Shown: positions 1 to 8,773, counted from the first letter of the stretch. The stretch: DNA of 64,000 nt from JAKPUX01 sp964436305 (GCA_964436305.1 CAYTCI010000012.1:3994-67993); one strand, 5' to 3'. The notes: generated by a model not told the origin, from the sequence alone. Made by a program: numbers and translations.

Positions 1-466
1 CTATAATTCTCTTTTCATCAAGCGGAGCGAGATCCCCTATCTGCGGCGCAAGATCGGGATCGTCTTTCAGGACTTTCGTCTCTTCGCCGACCGCGATGTC
101 TTTGAAAATGTGGCCTTCACCCTCGAGGTGATCGGCACCCGCCAGAAAGAGATCAAGCGCCGTGTGCTGCGCGCCCTCGCCGATGTCGGCCTGAGCCACA
201 AGGCGCGAAAAATGCCGGACGAAATCTCGGGTGGCGAGCAGCAGCGCGTCGCCATCGCCCGCGCTATTGTCAACGAGCCGGTGCTGCTGCTCGCCGATGA
301 ACCAACCGGCAACCTCGATCCCGAGACCGCGGCGGGTATCATGGAGGTGCTGCTGCGCATCAATACCCGCGGCACCTCGATCCTGATGGCCACCCACAAC
401 TATGATATGGTGCGGCGCTATCAGGGCCGCATCATCCAGATCAATAACGGCAGACTGATCTCCTAA
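1..466 (+). CDS. ftsE: Cell division ATP-binding protein FtsE (C-terminal part)
   Basis: This is the ATPase of the FtsEX complex, which couples divisome assembly to peptidoglycan hydrolase activation at the inner face of the membrane. The open frame runs from base 2 to the stop at 464-466, so the start and Walker A lie outside the window. Visible are a Q-loop region (IGIVFQDFRLF), the ABC signature SGGEQQRVAIARA, Walker B LLLADEPTGNLD and the H-switch ATHN. All are typical of FtsE/LolD-class ATPases. FtsX begins 18 bases downstream, which fixes the identity as FtsE rather than another ABC protein. Confidence 0.95.
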   Translation, partial: YNSLFIKRSEIPYLRRKIGIVFQDFRLFADRDVFENVAFTLEVIGTRQKEIKRRVLRALADVGLSHKARKMPDEISGGEQQRVAIARAIVNEPVLLLADEPTGNLDPETAAGIMEVLLRINTRGTSILMATHNYDMVRRYQGRIIQINNGRLIS

Positions 467-484
467 ACTCGACGGATCGACAGG

Positions 485-1333
485 ATGAACATTCGCTACA
501 TGCTCAAAGAGACAGCCGACGGCTTCACGCGTGCCTGGGGTTCCTGCCTGCTTTCGATTCTCACGATCGCCTTTTTTCTGACCCTGCTCGGTTTTCTGGC
601 CTGGGTTTCGCTGAACATCGACTACCTTAAACGCACCCTCGATGAACGCTTGCAGCTGCAGGTCTTCATCTCCAGCGTGCTGGACGATCAGGCGATCGCC
701 GATCTCTCGCAGCGCATCAGCCGGATCCCCGGCGTGCGCAAGGTTTCGTTCGTCTCCAAACAGATGGCGGCGACGGAGTTTCAGAAGGAGTTTGGCCGCG
801 AGCTCTTTGCCGTGCTGGAGGAGAACCCGCTGCCCTCCTCGTTCGTCGTGCAGCTGGGCGTCGCCGGTGAGGAGGAGGCCCGGATCCGCCAGATCGTCGC
901 CCGGATTGAGCAGGAGGCCGGCGTCGATGAGGTTGTCTATCATTTCCAGACCCTTTTCAAATTGCAGCGCTATGCCCGCCTGGCCGCGACGGTCAGCTGG
1001 ATCCTGGTATTGTTTGTTACACTCGGCTCGCTCTTTGTGGTCTCGAATAACCTCCGCCTGGTGATCGCGGCGCGAAAACAGATCATCACGACGATGCGGC
1101 TGGTGGGGGCAACCCCGGCTTTCATCCGCAGCCCGCTGATTCTGGAAGGAACCTTGCAGGGGGTGATTGGCGCCCTGCTGGCTGCACTGGCACTCTATGG
1201 TGTCAACCGGATCTTGTCCGGCCTGGTCGCCGGGCTGCTGACGCTGCCGCCGGAGGCGCTGATCTTTCTGGTGGCGACCGGCGGCTTGCTTGGTTTGCTC
1301 GGCAGTCTGCTGGCGATCAAACGCTGGCTGTAG
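485..1333 (+). CDS. ftsX: Cell division protein FtsX
   Basis: This 282-residue protein is the permease-like partner of FtsE. It has one N-terminal membrane segment at about residues 20-42, a large extracytoplasmic domain at about 45-165, and three further membrane segments near 170-195, 225-250 and 258-280. That is the usual FtsX topology and length. The extracytoplasmic domain is the part known to recruit murein hydrolase activators. The gene follows ftsE at once and is probably co-transcribed with it. A GCCGGC inverted repeat lies just after the stop. Confidence 0.93.
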   Translation: MNIRYMLKETADGFTRAWGSCLLSILTIAFFLTLLGFLAWVSLNIDYLKRTLDERLQLQVFISSVLDDQAIADLSQRISRIPGVRKVSFVSKQMAATEFQKEFGRELFAVLEENPLPSSFVVQLGVAGEEEARIRQIVARIEQEAGVDEVVYHFQTLFKLQRYARLAATVSWILVLFVTLGSLFVVSNNLRLVIAARKQIITTMRLVGATPAFIRSPLILEGTLQGVIGALLAALALYGVNRILSGLVAGLLTLPPEALIFLVATGGLLGLLGSLLAIKRWL

Positions 1334-1336
1334 AAC

Positions 1337-1375
1337 GCCGGCTTCCGGAAGAGTGCCGCCGCCGGCATAAATTTT
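1337..1375 (+). terminator. Possible weak terminator after ftsX
   Basis: GCCGGC at 1337-1342 is repeated at 1361-1366 and is self-complementary, so the two copies can pair around a loop that contains a small TTCCGGAA palindrome. The short T-rich stretch that follows (ATTTTCC) is imperfect. The position between ftsX and hrcA supports a transcript end, but the signal is weak. Confidence 0.3.
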
Positions 1376-1406
1376 CCTTGATTGGGCGTCTATTAATGTG
1401 TAACTT

Positions 1407-1422
1407 ATAAATCGCAATTTAT
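1407..1422. promoter_or_regulatory. Palindrome upstream of hrcA, possible operator
   Basis: ATAAAT at 1407-1412 and ATTTAT at 1417-1422 form a perfect 6-bp inverted repeat with a 4-base centre. It lies 25 bases before the hrcA start codon. No CIRCE element (TTAGCACTC-N9-GAGTGCTAA) is visible in this intergenic region, where HrcA autoregulation would usually be sited. A role as an operator is inference only. Confidence 0.3.
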
Positions 1423-1446
1423 CGTCTGGATAATTCGTAATCTGCC

Positions 1447-2490
1447 ATGACTATTGATGATTTGACAGAGCGCGAGCGTCAGGTCTTTTTTTCGATCGTG
1501 CAGAGTTTTATCGACACGGCCGAGCCGGTCGGCTCCCGTTTCTTGTCCAAATCCGCCGAGCTGCAGCTCAGCCCGGCCACCATTCGCAATGTGATGGTCG
1601 ATCTCGAAGAGAAGGGCTTGATCCGGCAGCCGCACGCCTCCGCGGGGCGGGTGCCGACCGATGGCGGCTACCGCGTCTTTGTTGACGGCATGATCGGCGG
1701 GATCCGCCTGACTCCCTCGGCGCGGCGTTCGATCGTCGAACAGCTCAGCCATTTCGCCGAGGATATCGATCTGATTGTCGACCAGGCCTCCCAGGTGCTG
1801 AGCAATATCTCGAGCCAGATGGGGGTCGTGCTGGCGCCGCGCTTCAATCAGGGCCGGCTGGAAAAGATCGATCTGGTCTCGGTCTCCGAAGAGAAGATTC
1901 TGGTCATCCTGAGCATCACCTCGGGACTGGTCAAGACCATCATCGTCGAACTGGACGAGAAGGTACCGCCGCATCTGCTCGATGCCGCCCGGCAGATCCT
2001 CAACGAGCGACTCCACGGTCTGACGATCGCCGAATTTCAGGCCTCGTTCGAGGAGCGTTTCTCGGATCTCGACGAGAACAGCAAGCGCGTTCTGCGCAAG
2101 ATCCGCATCCGTGCCGAAAAGCTGGTCGGCTATGACCAGCCGGGCTCGTTTCATCTGGCCGGCGCCGGCAAGATCATCCAGCAGCCCGAGTTCGCCTCAC
2201 AGGAGAAGGTGGGGATCATTCTCAACCTGATCGACCGCCGCGATCTGCTGCTGCGGGTGCTCGAGGAGCCGGAGAGCAGCGGTGTCTCCATTGTTATTGG
2301 TAATGAGAACAAGGAGGAAGTGATGAAGCATTGCAGCATCATCACCTCAACCTATTCGATTGATGGCGCCACCGGCACGATCGGGGTGATCGGGCCGACG
2401 CGCATGCAATACGCCAAGATCATCGGTCTGGTGCAGTTCATGGCCGAGACCCTGGGTTATATCCTCACCAAGCAAAAAGTGGAAAGGTAA
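1447..2490 (+). CDS. hrcA: Heat-inducible transcription repressor HrcA
   Basis: HrcA represses chaperone operons by binding CIRCE operators. This 347-residue protein is of normal family length. The N-terminal winged helix at about residues 1-75 contains the family-typical stretch LSPATIRNVMVDLEEKGL followed by QPHASAGRVPTDGGYR. The rest is the GAF-like and dimerization region, ending IGPTRMQYAKIIGLVQFMAE. grpE and dnaJ follow, the classical arrangement. There is no CIRCE in the visible upstream region, so its targets may lie elsewhere or use a diverged operator. Confidence 0.96.
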   Translation: MTIDDLTERERQVFFSIVQSFIDTAEPVGSRFLSKSAELQLSPATIRNVMVDLEEKGLIRQPHASAGRVPTDGGYRVFVDGMIGGIRLTPSARRSIVEQLSHFAEDIDLIVDQASQVLSNISSQMGVVLAPRFNQGRLEKIDLVSVSEEKILVILSITSGLVKTIIVELDEKVPPHLLDAARQILNERLHGLTIAEFQASFEERFSDLDENSKRVLRKIRIRAEKLVGYDQPGSFHLAGAGKIIQQPEFASQEKVGIILNLIDRRDLLLRVLEEPESSGVSIVIGNENKEEVMKHCSIITSTYSIDGATGTIGVIGPTRMQYAKIIGLVQFMAETLGYILTKQKVER

Positions 2491-2503
2491 CGGTTTTTAG
2501 TTG

Positions 2504-3097
2504 ATGAAGCACCATCGGAAAGAAGAGGACGAGACGCCGGTCGCCATGTCGCAGGAGCCGGAAGATTCCGGGCTGACCATCGAGGGAGAGACCGGTGTGG
2601 AGCCGGAGGCGACCGCGCCTGCAGATGAGCCGGCGATCGATGGACAGGCCGCGGTGGTCGCGGCCCTGACGGCAGAGAATCGGGCGCTCAACGACCGCTA
2701 TTTGCGGCTGGCGGCGGAATTTGATAACTACCGCAAGCGCAGCGATCGCGAGATGCAGAATTATATCAGCAATGCCAATTACGATCTGATGGCCCGGCTG
2801 CTGCCGGCGCTTGACGATCTCGACCGGATCGTCGCGGCGGCGCAAAGCGGGACGGAGCCCGCGGCGCTGGTGGAGGGCCTCCTCCTGCTGCAGAAGACGA
2901 TGCTGAAAAGCTTCCAGGATGGCGGACTGGAGCCGATGCCAACCCTCGGTGAGGAGTTCAATCCCCAACTGCATGATGCCCTGCTGCATATCGAGGTCCC
3001 CGAGACGGCATCCAACCGGATCGTGGAGGAACATAAAAAGGGCTACTATTTCAAGGGCAAGGTCCTGCGCCATGCCCAGGTTGTTGTCAGTAAATAA
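2504..3097 (+). CDS. grpE: Nucleotide exchange factor GrpE
   Basis: GrpE drives ADP/ATP exchange on DnaK. The protein has an acidic, disordered N-terminus of about 50 residues. A long helix follows (ALTAENRALNDRYLRLAAEFDNYRKR is the typical GrpE pattern), then the C-terminal beta domain with GEEFNPQLHDALLHIEVPE. A TTG directly precedes the ATG at 2504, and ATG was preferred. The gap from hrcA is about a dozen bases, so the two are co-transcribed. Confidence 0.95.
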   Translation: MKHHRKEEDETPVAMSQEPEDSGLTIEGETGVEPEATAPADEPAIDGQAAVVAALTAENRALNDRYLRLAAEFDNYRKRSDREMQNYISNANYDLMARLLPALDDLDRIVAAAQSGTEPAALVEGLLLLQKTMLKSFQDGGLEPMPTLGEEFNPQLHDALLHIEVPETASNRIVEEHKKGYYFKGKVLRHAQVVVSK

Positions 3098-3120
3098 CTG
3101 AAGCGGATATTCAATCGTCG

Positions 3121-4242
3121 ATGGCCAATAAAGATTTCTATTCCATATTGGGTGTGAGCCAGGATGCGGATGCGGACACCATCAAGAAGGCCTACCGCAA
3201 GCTGGCCATGGAGTATCATCCCGACAAGAATCCCGGCGACAAGAGCGCCGAGGAGCGTTTCAAGGCGATTGCGGAGGCCTATGCGGTCCTCTCGGACCCG
3301 CAGAAGCGCCGGCAGTACGACCAGTTCGGTTCGGAGGGGATGCGCGGCGGCGCGGGCGGTTTTGACCCGCGCGGTTTCGGGGATCCCTTTGATATCTTCC
3401 GCGAGGTGTTCGGCGGCGGATTCGGCGACATCTTCGGCATGGGGGGCGGCAACCGCCGGGCCAGCGCCCAGCGCGGCACCGACCTGCAGGTCCGCCTCAA
3501 GCTCGATCTCGAGGAGATCGGCCGCGGCGCCTCGAAAAAGATCAAGATCAAAAAACTGGTGCGCTGTGAAAAGTGCAGCGGCAGCGGCGCCAAGAGCGGC
3601 ACCGGAATGACCACCTGCCCGCAGTGCCAGGGCCGGGGTGAGGTGGCCTATCGCCAGGGCTTTTTTTCCATCAGCCGGACCTGCGGCCGCTGTTATGGGG
3701 AGGGCAAGATCATCGAGCACCCATGTCCGGCCTGCGACGGCGACGGCCGGGTGCGCGGAGAGGCGACGCTGGATGTCGAAATTCCAGCCGGTGTCGCCGA
3801 AGGTCAGTATCTTACCATCCGGGGTGCCGGCAACGTCGGCGTCCGCTGCGGCCCGAACGGCGATGTCCTGGTAATTATCGAGGAGACGCCCCACCCCCAT
3901 TTTCAGCGTCACGGCAACGATATTCTCTATGACCTGACGATCAGTTTCCCGCAACTCGCGCTGGGGGATGAGGTCGAAGTGCCAACTCTGGGCGGCACGG
4001 CGCGGATCACCATCGCTGCGGGCACGCAAAGCGGCAAGATCCTGCGGATGCGTGGCAAGGGCATTCCCAACCTCAACGGCGGCGGCGCCGGCGATCAGCT
4101 CATCCGGATCACCGCGTTCACCCCGACCAGGCTCAGCCATGCCGAGCGGGATCTGCTCAAGAAACTCGCCGAATTCGAATCCCTCTATCCGGAACCGCCG
4201 GAGAAGGGGCCGTTTGAAAAAACGCGCGGGACCAAACGTTGA
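3121..4242 (+). CDS. dnaJ: Chaperone protein DnaJ
   Basis: This is the J-domain co-chaperone that stimulates DnaK ATPase. It has 373 residues with the full type I architecture. The J domain is residues 1-70 with HPD at 33-35, and a Gly/Phe-rich linker covers about 73-110. Four CxxC zinc motifs have cysteines near 149/152, 166/169, 188/191 and 202/205. Two C-terminal substrate-binding beta domains follow. It lies 23 bases after grpE. dnaK, usually between them, is absent here and must be encoded elsewhere. Confidence 0.97.
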   Translation: MANKDFYSILGVSQDADADTIKKAYRKLAMEYHPDKNPGDKSAEERFKAIAEAYAVLSDPQKRRQYDQFGSEGMRGGAGGFDPRGFGDPFDIFREVFGGGFGDIFGMGGGNRRASAQRGTDLQVRLKLDLEEIGRGASKKIKIKKLVRCEKCSGSGAKSGTGMTTCPQCQGRGEVAYRQGFFSISRTCGRCYGEGKIIEHPCPACDGDGRVRGEATLDVEIPAGVAEGQYLTIRGAGNVGVRCGPNGDVLVIIEETPHPHFQRHGNDILYDLTISFPQLALGDEVEVPTLGGTARITIAAGTQSGKILRMRGKGIPNLNGGGAGDQLIRITAFTPTRLSHAERDLLKKLAEFESLYPEPPEKGPFEKTRGTKR

Positions 4243-4245
4243 TCT

Positions 4246-4686
4246 ATGCTTGAGTTTTCACTGCAGGAAAAGCGGTTCATCCTGTTTTTATTGGCCACTT
4301 TTCTGACCGGATGCGCGGTGCTCTGGTACCGCCAATCCCATGGTGATCCCGCCCTGGCGCTGTGGCAGGAGGAAGCGCGGCGTCAGGCGCAGCAGACCGC
4401 GGCGGCCGCCGGACCCCATGATGAGAGCGGGGAGAAGGCCGGGGCACCGCCGCTCGCGCAGGCCTTGCTCGGCCAGAAGCACCGTTTGATCGCCAGGCTC
4501 AATATCAATACAGCCACCGCCGAGGAGCTGGCCGCCCTCGAACGGATCGGCCCGGCCATGGCGGCGCGGATCGTGCGCTACCGCGAAGAACACGGGCCTT
4601 TCCAGGCCATTGAACAGGTACAGCGGGTTAAGGGGATCGGACCGAAAACCTTCGCCCGCATCCGGGATCGGATCGGGGTGGAATAA
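4246..4686 (+). CDS. ComEA-like helix-hairpin-helix protein
   Basis: This is a short protein of 146 residues. The N-terminal hydrophobic stretch at about residues 11-27 contains a lipobox-like LTGC, so it could be a lipoprotein or a membrane anchor. A charged Ala/Gln-rich linker follows. The C-terminal tandem helix-hairpin-helix (about 82-145) has INTATAEELAALERIGPA and RVKGIGPKTFARI, the pattern of ComEA DNA receptors. In known systems ComEA binds incoming DNA during transformation. It begins 3 bases after dnaJ and precedes two pilus-platform-like genes. The role in DNA uptake is inferred. Confidence 0.75.
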   Translation: MLEFSLQEKRFILFLLATFLTGCAVLWYRQSHGDPALALWQEEARRQAQQTAAAAGPHDESGEKAGAPPLAQALLGQKHRLIARLNINTATAEELAALERIGPAMAARIVRYREEHGPFQAIEQVQRVKGIGPKTFARIRDRIGVE

Positions 4687-4757
4687 TCATCGCCAAGCGG
4701 CTTGAGGCGCCTCAGCAAGCTCAACAAGTCTCTGCAGTTCTGGAGGGGCAAACCATC

Positions 4758-5699
4758 ATGGACAGTACAACGACGCAGCTTGGTTTGATCATGGCGAAGA
4801 ACCGCTTCTATTTCCTGGAAGCCGGTCGGGGCCGGCCGTTGCGTCTGGTTTCGGCCGGTGCGCTGGATCTGGAAGTACCCTTTGATTTTAATTCCGTCAT
4901 CGACCGGCCGCTGCTCGGCCGTTTCTCGCGGGCAATCTCCGAGATGACCGATCGATTTGCCATCTCGGCCAAATCGCTCTCCTTTTGCCTGGACCGGCGG
5001 ATGGTGCAGATGCGGCGGATCAAGGTGGATCGTGAGTTCACCGAATCCGAGGTCCGGCAGCAAGTGGAGTGGGAACTGGAGCAGATGCTGGTCTCGCCCC
5101 GCAGTGAATATCATGCCAATTACGAGCGGGTCCGGAGTGAGCGGGATCCTTTCGACCATGTCATCATCGCGGTGGTTCGCAAGGCGATCATCGCCGCCTT
5201 GCACGAGATTTTCAATGCCACGCCGGTCAAGTTGGCCCAGGTGGATGTCGATCTGCTCGCCGGCATCCGCGGCCTGATGCTGCTGCAGCCACAGTGCCGC
5301 GGTCTGGCGGCTCTGGTCGACCGGCAAGAGGATGCCTACGGCGTCACGTTGATCAAAAATCAGAATTATGCCGCCTTTGGCGAACTGATTTTCCAGGCGG
5401 GGGCGCCGGCTATGGAGAACAGCGAAGAGCAGGCGACGCGTATCAACGACGAGATCCTGCGCCTGATGGAGTCCCTTGGCGATGAACTGCTCCTGAAAAG
5501 CATCGAGGAAATCCATTTCACCAATGCCGTCCTGCCGCAAGCGGCCCTGGTCGCACTGCAGCGTCTGCAGCGTGCCGCGCAGATTCAGGTTCTCGATCCC
5601 TTGCATCAGATCGAGCATTCCCTCAGCCTTGAAGCAGAACAGATCGTACGCGAGAATACGCGATACATCCTGCCGCTGATCGGAATGCTCCAGGCTTGA
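4758..5699 (+). CDS. PilM-like actin-fold protein (putative pilus platform subunit)
   Basis: This is a 313-residue cytosolic protein with no membrane segment. Its order of motifs resembles the PilM/GspL cytoplasmic domain: a short N-terminal strand pair, SAKSLSFCLDRRMVQMRRI, then VRQQVEWELEQML, a stretch seen in PilM-type proteins where helices lead into the second subdomain. The next gene encodes a single-pass protein with a PilN/PilO-like C-terminus. The assignment rests on this pattern and on synteny with the ComEA-like gene, not on a decisive motif. An unrelated actin-fold ATPase is the alternative. Confidence 0.5.
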   Translation: MDSTTTQLGLIMAKNRFYFLEAGRGRPLRLVSAGALDLEVPFDFNSVIDRPLLGRFSRAISEMTDRFAISAKSLSFCLDRRMVQMRRIKVDREFTESEVRQQVEWELEQMLVSPRSEYHANYERVRSERDPFDHVIIAVVRKAIIAALHEIFNATPVKLAQVDVDLLAGIRGLMLLQPQCRGLAALVDRQEDAYGVTLIKNQNYAAFGELIFQAGAPAMENSEEQATRINDEILRLMESLGDELLLKSIEEIHFTNAVLPQAALVALQRLQRAAQIQVLDPLHQIEHSLSLEAEQIVRENTRYILPLIGMLQA

Positions 5700-5742
5700 C
5701 CAGTTGACCGAACCAGGTGTTTGACCTAGCAGTGGGGTTATT

Positions 5743-6744
5743 ATGAATTTATTGATCGATCAGCGCGAACCGTCCGATCTTCAGGAACCCGACTGGACGC
5801 CACAGCCGGAGGAGCCGCCCATCGCGCCCATTCTCGAGGAACCCACGATGACCAAGAGTGCCGAGACGCCTCTGGATTATTACAACTTTGAAGAACCGGA
5901 GGGCCACAAGCGCGGGATTCTGGGACCGATCCTGATCATTCTGCTCCTGCTCGCCGCCATTGGCGCTGCCGCCTACTATGGTTTCTTTTACAAGCCGCAG
6001 GAGATGGGCGAACTCCACAAGGTGACGCAGACCACCCTGCCGCCGGCGACTGAGCCGGAACCGGCGGTGACCACCCCGGCAGCGATTGAATCCGCCCCCA
6101 CCGAGGAGAGCCAGCCGGCAACGACAAGCGAACCGACCCCCGCGACGCCGAGCTCGACCGTGCAAACGCCGCCGGCTGAATCGGCGACCGGTTCGCCCCT
6201 GGCGCGCGCAGCGGCGCTACTGGGAGGAATCCTTTCCGCGCGGCCGGCCGATCTGCAAGTGAGCACCCTGATCCTGGATCCGAACTCTTTCTCGGCCGAG
6301 GTCTCGGCCGGCGACCGCAGTGTCATCGAGAGCTATGCGGCCGCGCTGAAGAACAGCGTCCCCGGCGGCCTGACCTCCTCACCCTCGAGCGGCTATTATT
6401 CCGGTGCGCGGGCTCTGGTCAGCGGCTCGTTTCCCGAGCTGAATGCGGCGCCGACACCGGTGATCGATGGTCAGGCGCTGGTTCAGATCCGGCAGGCACT
6501 GCGGAGTGTGGCCGGCGAGGCGGGATTGAAGGTGATCGAGATCTCGCAAGCCCGGGAGATGGTACGCGAGGGCTCCGCCTGGACCCCTCTTTTCGTCAAG
6601 GTGACCGGCCGTGAAGAGCAGTTTGAGTCCTATTGCACGCGGCTGGCGGCCGGGCTGCCGCTGATGCGTCTGGAAAAGATCATCCTGCAGGCCCGCGGGC
6701 AGGAGATTGCCGGCGTCATCCGCTTCGAAGCCCAGACGCGATAA
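5743..6744 (+). CDS. Single-pass membrane protein, PilN/PilO-like
   Basis: This 333-residue protein starts with a cytoplasmic acidic/proline-rich stretch (1-60). One membrane helix follows at about 66-88, then a Pro/Thr/Glu-rich periplasmic linker (about 95-155) and two alpha/beta regions (about 160-235 and 240-333). The C-terminal part, with an FVKVTGREEQFESYCTRL-like strand-helix, resembles the ferredoxin-like fold of PilO/GspM. An ATG further in (before TKSAETPL) is an alternative start. It follows the PilM-like gene and probably forms an inner-membrane platform with it. The function is inferred. Confidence 0.45.
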   Translation: MNLLIDQREPSDLQEPDWTPQPEEPPIAPILEEPTMTKSAETPLDYYNFEEPEGHKRGILGPILIILLLLAAIGAAAYYGFFYKPQEMGELHKVTQTTLPPATEPEPAVTTPAAIESAPTEESQPATTSEPTPATPSSTVQTPPAESATGSPLARAAALLGGILSARPADLQVSTLILDPNSFSAEVSAGDRSVIESYAAALKNSVPGGLTSSPSSGYYSGARALVSGSFPELNAAPTPVIDGQALVQIRQALRSVAGEAGLKVIEISQAREMVREGSAWTPLFVKVTGREEQFESYCTRLAAGLPLMRLEKIILQARGQEIAGVIRFEAQTR

Positions 6745-6748
6745 GCGT

Positions 6749-7327
6749 ATGCGGGTTATTGCGGGGCGGTTCCGGAACCGCTCCATTCAATCGCAGAAGG
6801 CCGCCTGGCTGCGGCCGACGACCGACCGGGCGCGTGAATTCATCTTTTCCTGGCTCGGCAATCTGGTGCCGGAGGCGCAGGTGCTCGATCTCTTTGCCGG
6901 CACCGGCGGACTCGGCATCGAAGCGGTCAGCCGCGGAGCCGCGACCGCGGTATTCGTCGATAGTGCACCTGCAGCGTATGCCCTGATCCAGCGCAACATC
7001 GCCGCTCTCCAGTTTCCCGCTGAGGTCTTCCGCCAGGAGGCTCTTGCCTTTCTGAAGCGGGCGGCGCGGATGCAGTGGCGCTATGACCTGATCTTTTGCG
7101 ATCCCCCCTATTTCTATGTGGAATTCGCGGGCGTGCTGCAGCAGATCCGGGAGGGTGGGCTGCTGAAGGAGCAGGGCCTGCTGATCTATGAAGCCAGCTC
7201 GCGGGAAACACTCGCCTGCCCACCGCCCTGGCGGCTGCGCAAGGAGAAGGTGATGGGCGATACCCGGATTCTCTTTCTGGAACTGGAGCATGCCGAAGAA
7301 AATAGCGATTTACCCCGGATCCTTTGA
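6749..7327 (+). CDS. rsmD: 16S rRNA (guanine(966)-N(2))-methyltransferase RsmD
   Basis: RsmD methylates G966 of 16S rRNA. The start at 6749 gives the family-typical N-terminus MRVIAGRFRNR, and upstream in-frame codons would run into the previous gene. The S-adenosylmethionine site VLDLFAGTGGLGIEA is at about residues 45-59, and the catalytic CDPPY motif lies near residue 117. Its 192 residues are normal. The stop lies 38 bases inside coaD, in another frame, an unusually long but plausible overlap. The rsmD-coaD pair is a common arrangement. Confidence 0.95.
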   Translation: MRVIAGRFRNRSIQSQKAAWLRPTTDRAREFIFSWLGNLVPEAQVLDLFAGTGGLGIEAVSRGAATAVFVDSAPAAYALIQRNIAALQFPAEVFRQEALAFLKRAARMQWRYDLIFCDPPYFYVEFAGVLQQIREGGLLKEQGLLIYEASSRETLACPPPWRLRKEKVMGDTRILFLELEHAEENSDLPRIL

Positions 7328-7778
7328 CCCGATCACCTACGGGCACATCGACATCATCAAGCGCGCCTCTCTCCTCTTCGATGAGGTCGTTGTCGCTGTT
7401 GCGCGCAACCTCAGCAAAACCCCGCTCTTCAGTGAGGAGGAGCGCGTCGCGATGATCCGTGAGGCCATCCGCGAGCTGCCGACGGTTTCGGTTGACAGCT
7501 TCCAGGGCCTGCTGGTCGATTATGCCCGCAGTCTGGAGGCGCAGGCGGTGATTCGCGGCCTGCGCGCGGTCTCGGATTTTGAATATGAGCTGCAGATGGC
7601 CCTGGTCAACCGCAAACTCGACGAGCACATGATCACGGTCTTTCTGATGCCGCACGAAAAATATTCCTATTTGAACTCCAGTATCGTCAAGGAACTGGTT
7701 CGATTTAACGGGGATGTGAGCAGCTTTGTCCCTCCCCACGTCGAAGAAAACCTGCTGCAAAAGATGAGGAAACCATGA
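7290..7778 (+). CDS. coaD: Phosphopantetheine adenylyltransferase
   Basis: CoaD makes dephospho-CoA from 4'-phosphopantetheine and ATP, the penultimate step of CoA synthesis. It has 162 residues, the usual length. The nucleotidyltransferase motif YPGSFDPITYGH is present at the N-terminus (TYGH at about residues 17-20). The family stretches VIRGLRAVSDFEYELQMA and YSYLNSSIVKEL also occur. The start overlaps the end of rsmD, and the stop overlaps the start of pta by 4 bases, so translation is likely coupled. Confidence 0.97.
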   Translation: MPKKIAIYPGSFDPITYGHIDIIKRASLLFDEVVVAVARNLSKTPLFSEEERVAMIREAIRELPTVSVDSFQGLLVDYARSLEAQAVIRGLRAVSDFEYELQMALVNRKLDEHMITVFLMPHEKYSYLNSSIVKELVRFNGDVSSFVPPHVEENLLQKMRKP

Positions 7779-8749
7779 CCCTTCTCGAACAGATCCAGGC
7801 CAAAGCCAAACAAAGAATTCAGGTGATCGTCTTCCCCGAGGGCGAGGATGACCGGACCATCCAGGCGGCCGCTACCTGCCGCGCCGAAAAGCTCGTCACG
7901 CCGATCCTGCTCGGGGACCCGGCCAAAATTACCGCCCGGGCGGCCGCCCTCGGCGCCGATCTGACCGGGATCGAGATCGTGCTGCCGGAGCAGGACCCCA
8001 GCTTCGCGGCCTATGCCCAGACCTTTTTCGAGATGCGCCAGCACAAGGGACTCGATCTCGAGACAGCGCGCAAGAACATGGCCCAACCGCTCTATTTCGG
8101 TGCGATGATGGTGCGGCAGAAGCGCGCTGCCGCCAGCGTCGCCGGCGCGACCCATACCACCGGGGACGTGCTGCGTGCCGCCCTGCAGGTCATCGGCGTG
8201 GCCCCCGGTTACTCCGTCGTCTCGAGCTGTTTTTTAATGGTCCTGGCCGACGGCCGCAACCTCACCTTCGGTGACTGTGCGGTCATCCCGGATCCGACGG
8301 CCGAACAGCTGGCCGATATCGCTCTGGCCTCCGCGGAGACCCATCGCAGCCTGACCGGGGAGGAACCCCGGGTCGCGATGCTCTCTTTCTCGACCAGGGG
8401 CAGCGCTTCGCATCCGCTGGTCGACAAGGTGCAGCAGGCGGTGGCGATTTCGAAGCAGAAAAAACCGGATCTCCAGATCGACGGTGAATTACAGGCGGAT
8501 GCCGCGCTGGTTGCGGCGGTTGGCGAGCGCAAGGCCCCGGGCAGTCCGGTGGCCGGCCGGGCCAATGTCCTGATCTTCCCCGACCTCCAGGCGGGCAACA
8601 TCGGCTACAAGCTGGTCGAACGTCTCGCCGGGGCGCAGGCGATCGGGCCGATCATTCAGGGGCTGGCGCAGCCGGCCAACGATCTCTCCCGCGGCTGCAA
8701 GGCCGAGGATATTGTCAATGTGGCCTGCATTTGCAGTCTAAAGGCCTGA
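7775..8749 (+). CDS. pta: Phosphate acetyltransferase
   Basis: Pta interconverts acetyl-CoA and acetyl phosphate. This is the short form of 324 residues, without the N-terminal regulatory DRTGG region of enterobacterial Pta. Recognisable family stretches are VIVFPEGEDDRTIQAAA at the start, GATHTTGDVLRAALQVIG in the middle and ANVLIFPDLQAGNIGYKL near the end. It overlaps coaD by ATGA, which links CoA synthesis and acetyl-CoA use in one transcript. A phosphate butyryltransferase is less likely, given the match over the whole length. Confidence 0.93.
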   Translation: MTLLEQIQAKAKQRIQVIVFPEGEDDRTIQAAATCRAEKLVTPILLGDPAKITARAAALGADLTGIEIVLPEQDPSFAAYAQTFFEMRQHKGLDLETARKNMAQPLYFGAMMVRQKRAAASVAGATHTTGDVLRAALQVIGVAPGYSVVSSCFLMVLADGRNLTFGDCAVIPDPTAEQLADIALASAETHRSLTGEEPRVAMLSFSTRGSASHPLVDKVQQAVAISKQKKPDLQIDGELQADAALVAAVGERKAPGSPVAGRANVLIFPDLQAGNIGYKLVERLAGAQAIGPIIQGLAQPANDLSRGCKAEDIVNVACICSLKA

Positions 8750-8773
8750 AACCGGGGCGAAGAAGGAGAGCCG

